DNA of 64,000 bases from an uncultured Clostridia bacterium (GTDB taxonomy: Bacteria > Bacillota > Clostridia > Christensenellales > Aristaeellaceae): NCBI GenBank assembly GCA_934631025.1, contig CAKTXR010000013.1, forward strand, positions 1 to 64,000, given 5' to 3'. A program made the translations under genes and the position numbers. Each line of letters begins with the position of its first letter. The stretch's first letter is position 1. Under the pieces are notes generated by a model. It worked only from the letters and a program-made list of their open reading frames with translations, had not been told where the DNA came from and ran no database searches. This document shows positions 59,978 to 64,000 of the stretch, piece after piece.

Positions 59978-61456
59978 TTACAGCGGAAGGTTGCCATGCT
60001 TGCGGGCGGGCTTGCTCTCGCGCTTGCCGGCCAGCATTTCCAGCGCGGCGGCCAGCATCTGGCGGGTGGCGGCCGGCTCGATCACATCGTCGATGCAGCC
60101 ATCCTTGGCGGCGTTCACGCCGTCGGCGACCTCCGCGGCATACTTCTCTTCCAGCTCGGCGCGCCTGGCCTCGGGATTGGAAGCCTCATGCAGTTCCTTC
60201 TCGTTGAGCAGCTGAACGGCGATGGCGGGGGAGACGGCGGAGATGACCGCGCCCGGCCAGGCGTAGATCACGTCGGCGGCGGCATGGGAGGCCATCGCGG
60301 TGGCGGCGGTGCCGATCGCACTGCCGGTCACGACGCTCACGCGGGGCGCGGTGGTCTCGGCATAGGCGGTCATCAGGCAGGCCACGGCGCGGGCCAGTTC
60401 GCCCTGGCAGGCGTCCAGCGCGGCGCCCTTGGTGTCCACAAAGGAGACGACCGGAATGGAGAAGCTGTCGCAGAAGCGGACGAAGCGGGCGGCCTTCTTG
60501 CAGCCCTCGACGGTCAGGCGGCCGTCGTTCTTCGCGCCCTGAGTGCCCACAAAGCCGACCACGGAGCCGCCCAGACGGGCCAGCACGGTGACCATTTCGG
60601 GGGCGTACTCGTCGCCCAGCTCGACGACCTCGGCGTTATCGGCCGCGCGGACGATGACGTCCTTCACGTCGGCGACGGTATCGATGGCGTTCAGCTCGGT
60701 CAGCTCGCGGTTCACGTCATCCTGAGACTCGAACGCATAGGGCGCGTCGTCCAGGTTGTTGCCGGGCAGCATGGCCACCAGCTTGCGGGCCTGAGCGATG
60801 GCGTCCTCGTCGGACTCGGCGGCAATGTGCGCCGCGCCGGACTTCACGGCGGCCTTCGCGCCGGCGATGTCTTCCATCTTGACGCTGCGGCCGGTCGCGG
60901 CGGAAACCACCAGCGGGCCGTTGACGAACAGCTGGCCGTTCTTGCTCATGATCACGACATCGGCCATGGAGGCGCACATCGCCGCGCCGCCGCCGCAGGG
61001 GCCGAGCACCAGCGTGATCTGCGGGATAACGCCCGACAGATCGGCGCTCTTGGCCATGACGGAAGCGTAGGCGTTGACGGCGGCCATGCCCTCGTCGAGC
61101 AGAGCGCCCTGAGAATCGCACAGCGCGACCAGGGGCGCGCCGGTCTTTTCGGCCAGAGCCATGACCTTCAGGATCTTCGCGGCCTGCTTGGCACCCACCG
61201 CGCCCGACTTGACGGTGTAATCCTGCGCGTAGACGTACGCAGGACGGCCGTCGATCAGGCCGTAGCCGGTGATCACGCCGGCGTCGGCGATGAGAGTATC
61301 CAGTTCGACAAAGCTGGCTTCGTCGATCAGGGCGGCAATGCGCTCGCGGGCGGTCAGCTTGCCGGCGTCATGCTGGCGCTTGATGTCCTCTGCATTGCCC
61401 TGAAGGGCCGCCTGTCTGCGATCGCGGACGAGGGGCAGGTTCTTTTCCACACTCAT
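59978..61456 (-). CDS. Methylmalonyl-CoA decarboxylase alpha / 12S carboxyltransferase subunit
   Basis: 492 residues from the ATG at 61456 (GGAGG 8 bp upstream). Carboxyltransferase crotonase-fold pair: KLTARERIAALIDEASFVEL, GPCGGGAAMCASMADVVIM (first oxyanion region) and GFVGTQGAKNDGRLTVEGCK, then SFVDTKG. This is the acyl-CoA type (MmdA/PccB/12S), distinct from OadA, and the first gene of the cluster. Length and motifs fit methylmalonyl-CoA or propionyl-CoA as substrate, but acetyl-CoA and glutaconyl-CoA cannot be excluded by eye. Confidence 0.92.
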   Translation of the reverse strand: MSVEKNLPLVRDRRQAALQGNAEDIKRQHDAGKLTARERIAALIDEASFVELDTLIADAGVITGYGLIDGRPAYVYAQDYTVKSGAVGAKQAAKILKVMALAEKTGAPLVALCDSQGALLDEGMAAVNAYASVMAKSADLSGVIPQITLVLGPCGGGAAMCASMADVVIMSKNGQLFVNGPLVVSAATGRSVKMEDIAGAKAAVKSGAAHIAAESDEDAIAQARKLVAMLPGNNLDDAPYAFESQDDVNRELTELNAIDTVADVKDVIVRAADNAEVVELGDEYAPEMVTVLARLGGSVVGFVGTQGAKNDGRLTVEGCKKAARFVRFCDSFSIPVVSFVDTKGAALDACQGELARAVACLMTAYAETTAPRVSVVTGSAIGTAATAMASHAAADVIYAWPGAVISAVSPAIAVQLLNEKELHEASNPEARRAELEEKYAAEVADGVNAAKDGCIDDVIEPAATRQMLAAALEMLAGKRESKPARKHGNLPL

Positions 61457-61612
61457 TGTTTCAACCTCCATATCAACAGTCGTGGAATTAGGAATAAGAA
61501 TAGTCCAAATTGACACTTATTCATCTTTCGACATATTAACACCTATACCTGCCAAATGCACGTTAATTTATCGGAAGTTTTTTTGCAGTGTTAAAGTCAT
61601 CCCCTTTTCGAC

Positions 61613-61650
61613 AAAAAAGCCGGCGCGAGCGTCTGCCCGAACCGGCTTTA
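61613..61650. terminator. Terminator upstream of the decarboxylase cluster
   Basis: AAAAAAGCCGG pairs with CCGGCTTT across 18 nt. Located after the convergent flank of gerW; the A tract makes it usable for minus-strand transcripts ending at gerW. Confidence 0.75.
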
Positions 61651-61675
61651 ATATAGGTAGGAACAGGGGAGCGCT

Positions 61676-62074
61676 TCACGGCCTGTCGGGCGCGTCGGCA
61701 CTCTTGTCGATCCAGCGGCGCACGTCGCCCAGCAGCGGCGGAATCATCTCGATCACGCGGTCAACCGGCGCGTAGTACTGCGCGGGCGTGAGGCGCACCT
61801 GATCATTTTTGACGACCAGAAAGCCCATCGGCTGTACGGTCACGCCCGCGCCCGTGCCGCCTGCAAAGGGCAGATCGCCCGCCGCCGGCTGGGGTGTTTT
61901 CAGGCCGTATTCGCCGCCGCCGGCCACAAAGCCGAAGCTCACGCGCGATATGGGAATGATGACCGTGCCCTCCGCGGGCGTAACCGCGTCGCCGACGACG
62001 GTGTTTACGTCGATCATATCGCGGATGTTTTCCATGGTTGTGCTCATGATGGTTTCGATGGGGTGTTTATCCAT
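61676..62074 (-). CDS. gerW: GerW (YtfJ) family sporulation protein
   Basis: 132 residues from the ATG at 62074 (AAGGAGG about 9 bp upstream). Small helical-beta protein with PIETIMSTTMENIRDMIDVN, a conserved GDAVTPAEGTVIIPISRVSF core and a GGGEYG segment (about 54-60). In B. subtilis YtfJ/GerW is made in the forespore under SigF control and is needed for germination in some nutrient mixes. It overlaps the end of the DUF2953 gene by 31 bp, the same ytfI-ytfJ arrangement. Confidence 0.92.
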   Translation of the reverse strand: MDKHPIETIMSTTMENIRDMIDVNTVVGDAVTPAEGTVIIPISRVSFGFVAGGGEYGLKTPQPAAGDLPFAGGTGAGVTVQPMGFLVVKNDQVRLTPAQYYAPVDRVIEMIPPLLGDVRRWIDKSADAPDRP

Positions 62075-62619
62075 TGATGCAGCCTCCTTGCGATGACGTC
62101 GCGCCCGAGTATGAGCGCCGCGATCATAATATGTCCTCCGCGCAGGGAAACAATACCCAGCGCGCGCAGCAATCCCCGTCCCGAAAAGGCACACTCGAAC
62201 CGGCAGCGGATCGGCACGTCCGGCCGAATGCGGCGCGCCGTTTCCGCGCAGGCGGTCAGCAGAGCGCAGGCTGGAGCCGTGAGCGTCGCGTCGCCCAGAG
62301 AGACGGCCGCCTCGACGTTCAGTCGGTCGAGACGAATGCGCCCCTTGAGGAAGCACAGCGCGTTTTTAAGCGGCGGGGGATTGGATGGGCGCAGCGTCTC
62401 CCGCGTCAGGGGCAGCGCGCGGCTGTGACGGCGGAAGCGCAGCACGATCGTCGGCACGGCGTCTTGAAACTCAAAATGGACGTCGGTCTGTACACGCACA
62501 AATCCAACGGTGATTCCCAACCGCAGCGCCCTTTCGGGCAGCTTCAAAGCGCCCAGACGCACGGGCAGCGCGGCGAGGAAAATCAGCGCGCAGATCAGAC
62601 AGGCGAATAGAATCAGCAT
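62044..62619 (-). CDS. DUF2953 (YtfI-like) membrane protein
   Basis: 191 residues: an N-terminal membrane helix (MLILFACLICALIFLAALPV), a middle with TIVLRFRR, and PDVPIRCRFECAFSGRGLLR, the part shared by DUF2953 proteins. The family accompanies gerW in most spore formers, and its role is unknown. The GGAGG ribosome site sits in the loop of a mini-hairpin (62622-62637), so its accessibility may be limited. Confidence 0.85.
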   Translation of the reverse strand: MLILFACLICALIFLAALPVRLGALKLPERALRLGITVGFVRVQTDVHFEFQDAVPTIVLRFRRHSRALPLTRETLRPSNPPPLKNALCFLKGRIRLDRLNVEAAVSLGDATLTAPACALLTACAETARRIRPDVPIRCRFECAFSGRGLLRALGIVSLRGGHIMIAALILGRDVIARRLHQWINTPSKPS

Positions 62620-62621
62620 AA

Positions 62622-62705
62622 AAACAGACCTCCGTCTCTTTTATCATGAGACGAAGGCCCGAGATTTATACGTCGCTTGAAATGATACGAAACAGACTGA
62701 AGTCT
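62622..62705. repeat. Two further mini-hairpins (AAACAGACnnnnGTCT)
   Basis: Copies at 62622-62637 and 62690-62705 share the AAACAGAC..GTCT form of the 5.7-5.95 kb array; the second is also preceded by TTGAAATGAT. Between the two lies the gap between the ECF and DUF2953 genes. Confidence 0.6.
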
Positions 62706-62714
62706 GCCTCAGCG

Positions 62715-63209
62715 TCAGCCGGCGGAGGGCAGCTTGTCGGCGATCTTGGCCAGCACGCAGCCGACGACCACGCCCGCCACGCCCTGGATCAGATTGGGCA
62801 CGACCGCGCCGGCCGCAGCGCCTATGCCGTACAGGCACGTTTCGAACAGGAAATATCCGGCGACCATGACCAGCTCGCAGAGCGCATACACGCAGATGGC
62901 GCGAATGTTCACGCACGGCTTTTTGCCCAGCATGAGACCGGCGATCAGGCCCATCGCGCCCTTGATGAGGAAGGTCGGAATGATGTAGACGTAATAGCCG
63001 AACAGCGTGTCGGCCAGCGCCGAGCCGATCGCGGCGGCAGCGCAGCCCGAGGGGCCGATCAGCGCGGCGGCGAGGAAAATCGCGCCGTCGCCCAGGTGAA
63101 CATAGCCGTTTGTGATGGGCACGGGCAGTTTGATAAAGGCGGTGCACAGCGCGATCAGCGCGGCGATCAGGCTTTGATAGACCAGGCGGCGGGTAGAAAT
63201 GCGGGACAT
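62715..63209 (-). CDS. ECF transporter S component
   Basis: 164 residues, about five to six membrane helices starting at about 12. Signature VHLGDGAIFLAAALIGPSGC places it with ECF-type S components that bind a vitamin or metal ion and dock on a shared EcfAAT module. The motif type is common in sugar/vitamin-like S units; substrate unknown. Own promoter. No energy-coupling genes in the window. Confidence 0.85.
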   Translation of the reverse strand: MSRISTRRLVYQSLIAALIALCTAFIKLPVPITNGYVHLGDGAIFLAAALIGPSGCAAAAIGSALADTLFGYYVYIIPTFLIKGAMGLIAGLMLGKKPCVNIRAICVYALCELVMVAGYFLFETCLYGIGAAAGAVVPNLIQGVAGVVVGCVLAKIADKLPSAG

Positions 63210-63244
63210 GGCGATATTCCTCCTTATTTGGCAGGTTGAAGCCC

Positions 63245-63273
63245 ATTATAGGCAGAGCGGCGTATGCTGTCAA
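63245..63273 (-). promoter_or_regulatory. Promoter of the ECF S component
   Basis: Minus strand TTGACA (63268-63273), 17-bp spacer, TATAAT (63245-63250). The leader is too short for a riboswitch. Confidence 0.85.
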
Positions 63274-63324
63274 GCATCCGTATATTAAATGTGACGCACG
63301 GCGGGATTGTTCGGCTATAGGACG

Positions 63325-63353
63325 TTGAAATTTTGCCGGAAACGTGGTATAAT
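63325..63353 (+). promoter_or_regulatory. Promoter of the aldolase gene
   Basis: TTGAAA (63325-63330), 17-bp spacer, TATAAT (63348-63353). Confidence 0.85.
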
Positions 63354-63396
63354 GTTTGCAATCATTTGATTTTTCGAACGTGTAAGGAGGAGTTTC

Positions 63397-64000
63397 ATGA
63401 TCGAGACGCAGGCGGTAATCGCGCGCATCCGCGCGCATAAGCTGATCGCCATCGTGCGCGGCCTTCCCGAGGACAAGCTGCTGCGCGTGGCCGACGCGCT
63501 CTACGAGGGCGGCGTTCGCGCGATCGAGTGTCCCTTTGACCATCGGCGCGCGGACTGCGTGTCCTACGGCGCGGCCATGATCGCGCTTCTGGCCGGACAC
63601 GCGGCCGGAGATATGGACGTTGGCTCCGGCACAGTGCTGACCGCCGAGGAAGCGCGCGCCACGGTTGAGGCGGGCGGCCGGTTCGTCATTTCGCCCAACG
63701 TGAGCGCCGAGGTCATCCGCGAGACGGTGCGGCTAGGCGCAGTGTCCATGCCCGGCGCAATGACGCCCACGGAGATCGTTTCGGCGTGGGAAGCCGGCGC
63801 GCATTTCGTCAAGCTCTTCCCCGCGGGCGATCTGGGCGCGGGCTATGTCAAGGCCGTGCGCGCACCGCTCGCGCACATTCCCATGCTGGCGGTGGGCGGC
63901 ATAACGCCCGAGAACATGGCCGATTTCCTCAAGGCCGGCATGTGCGGCTTCGGCGTCGGCTCGCCGATCCTGCCCAAGGCGGCGCTTGAAAGCGGCGATT
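63397..64000 (+). CDS. eda: KDPG/KHG aldolase family protein (partial)
   Basis: About 201 residues are visible and the frame runs off the right edge. IVRGLPEDKLLRVADALYEG, GSGTVLTAEEARATVEAGGR, FVISPNVSAEVI, MPGAMTPTEIVSAWEAGAHF and VKLFPAGDLGAGYVKAVRAP match class I KDPG/KHG aldolases; the Schiff-base lysine is in FVKLFPA. It cleaves KDPG to pyruvate and glyceraldehyde-3-phosphate, the end of the glucuronate route whose uxuA and SDR lie at 34.7-36.6 kb. RBS AAGGAGG. Divergent from the ECF gene. Confidence 0.92.
   Translation, partial: MIETQAVIARIRAHKLIAIVRGLPEDKLLRVADALYEGGVRAIECPFDHRRADCVSYGAAMIALLAGHAAGDMDVGSGTVLTAEEARATVEAGGRFVISPNVSAEVIRETVRLGAVSMPGAMTPTEIVSAWEAGAHFVKLFPAGDLGAGYVKAVRAPLAHIPMLAVGGITPENMADFLKAGMCGFGVGSPILPKAALESGD

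Noticed and set aside
63210..63396. Riboswitch for the ECF S component or the aldolase
   Set aside because: Promoters lie within about 45 bp of both start codons, leaving no room for an aptamer.

Overview
This window reads as a chromosomal segment of a GC-rich, spore-forming-lineage member of the Clostridia (Bacillota). The evidence is the SpoIIIE/FtsK translocase, a GerW (YtfJ)-type protein next to a DUF2953 protein, HrcA/CIRCE and CtsR-type heat-shock control, a lysine riboswitch, sigma-A promoters of Gram-positive type, frequent GTG/TTG starts with strong Shine-Dalgarno sites, and an anaerobic biotin-dependent Na+-pumping decarboxylase cluster. I see no rRNA, prophage, transposase, CRISPR array or plasmid function. 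The species cannot be named from the sequence alone.

Layout. 0-5.6 kb (minus): ftsK-rimO-pgsA-cinA, cinA cut by the window edge. 6-9 kb (plus): a YdcF-like protein, a DUF5655 protein and a secreted 5'-nucleotidase. 9-13.6 kb: two diverged inverted copies of a non-coding element flank an hsp20 gene with a CtsR operator and pepF. 13.6-17.5 kb: a secreted unknown, a cupin, a scar joining two broken genes, a second hsp20 and an exo/endonuclease/phosphatase protein. 17.6-22.3 kb (mostly minus): two identical tRNA-Thr(GGU) genes, small proteins, an AraC regulator, a flavoprotein and GAPDH. 22.4-28.5 kb (plus): a CbbX/SpoVK-like AAA+ protein, then an XRE-cupin regulator with potABCD for polyamine import. 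28.6-34.6 kb: a YbjN protein and hrcA-grpE-dnaK-dnaJ behind a perfect CIRCE. 34.7-37.3 kb: a hexuronate cluster (uxuA, an SDR, an RraA-like protein) of visibly different base composition. 37.4-54.3 kb (plus): translation and RNA-modification genes (prmA, rsmE, mtaB, rpsU, rho, rpmE, DUF1385, prmC, prfA, tsaC), then an ABC transporter for lysine under an L-box. 54.3-56 kb: a GNAT pseudogene and a GH5-like glycosidase. 56.2-61.5 kb (minus): a decarboxylase/transcarboxylase cluster with two different carboxyltransferases, one biotin carrier and one membrane pump. 61.7-64 kb: gerW, DUF2953, an ECF S component and a partial KDPG aldolase.

Most coding content is ordinary housekeeping. The less ordinary content lies in the gaps. 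Several long intergenic regions are filled with degenerate repeats of differing period (about 65, 76, 88 and 100 bp), there is a dispersed mini-hairpin motif ending in a T tract, and there are two clear gene-decay scars. Functionally the most interesting loci are the hybrid 12S/5S/1.3S carboxyltransferase plus sodium-pump cluster, Rho with a roughly 300-residue disordered N/Q-rich insertion, and the lysine-riboswitch transporter. All database-level statements are from family knowledge and visible motifs; nothing was searched.
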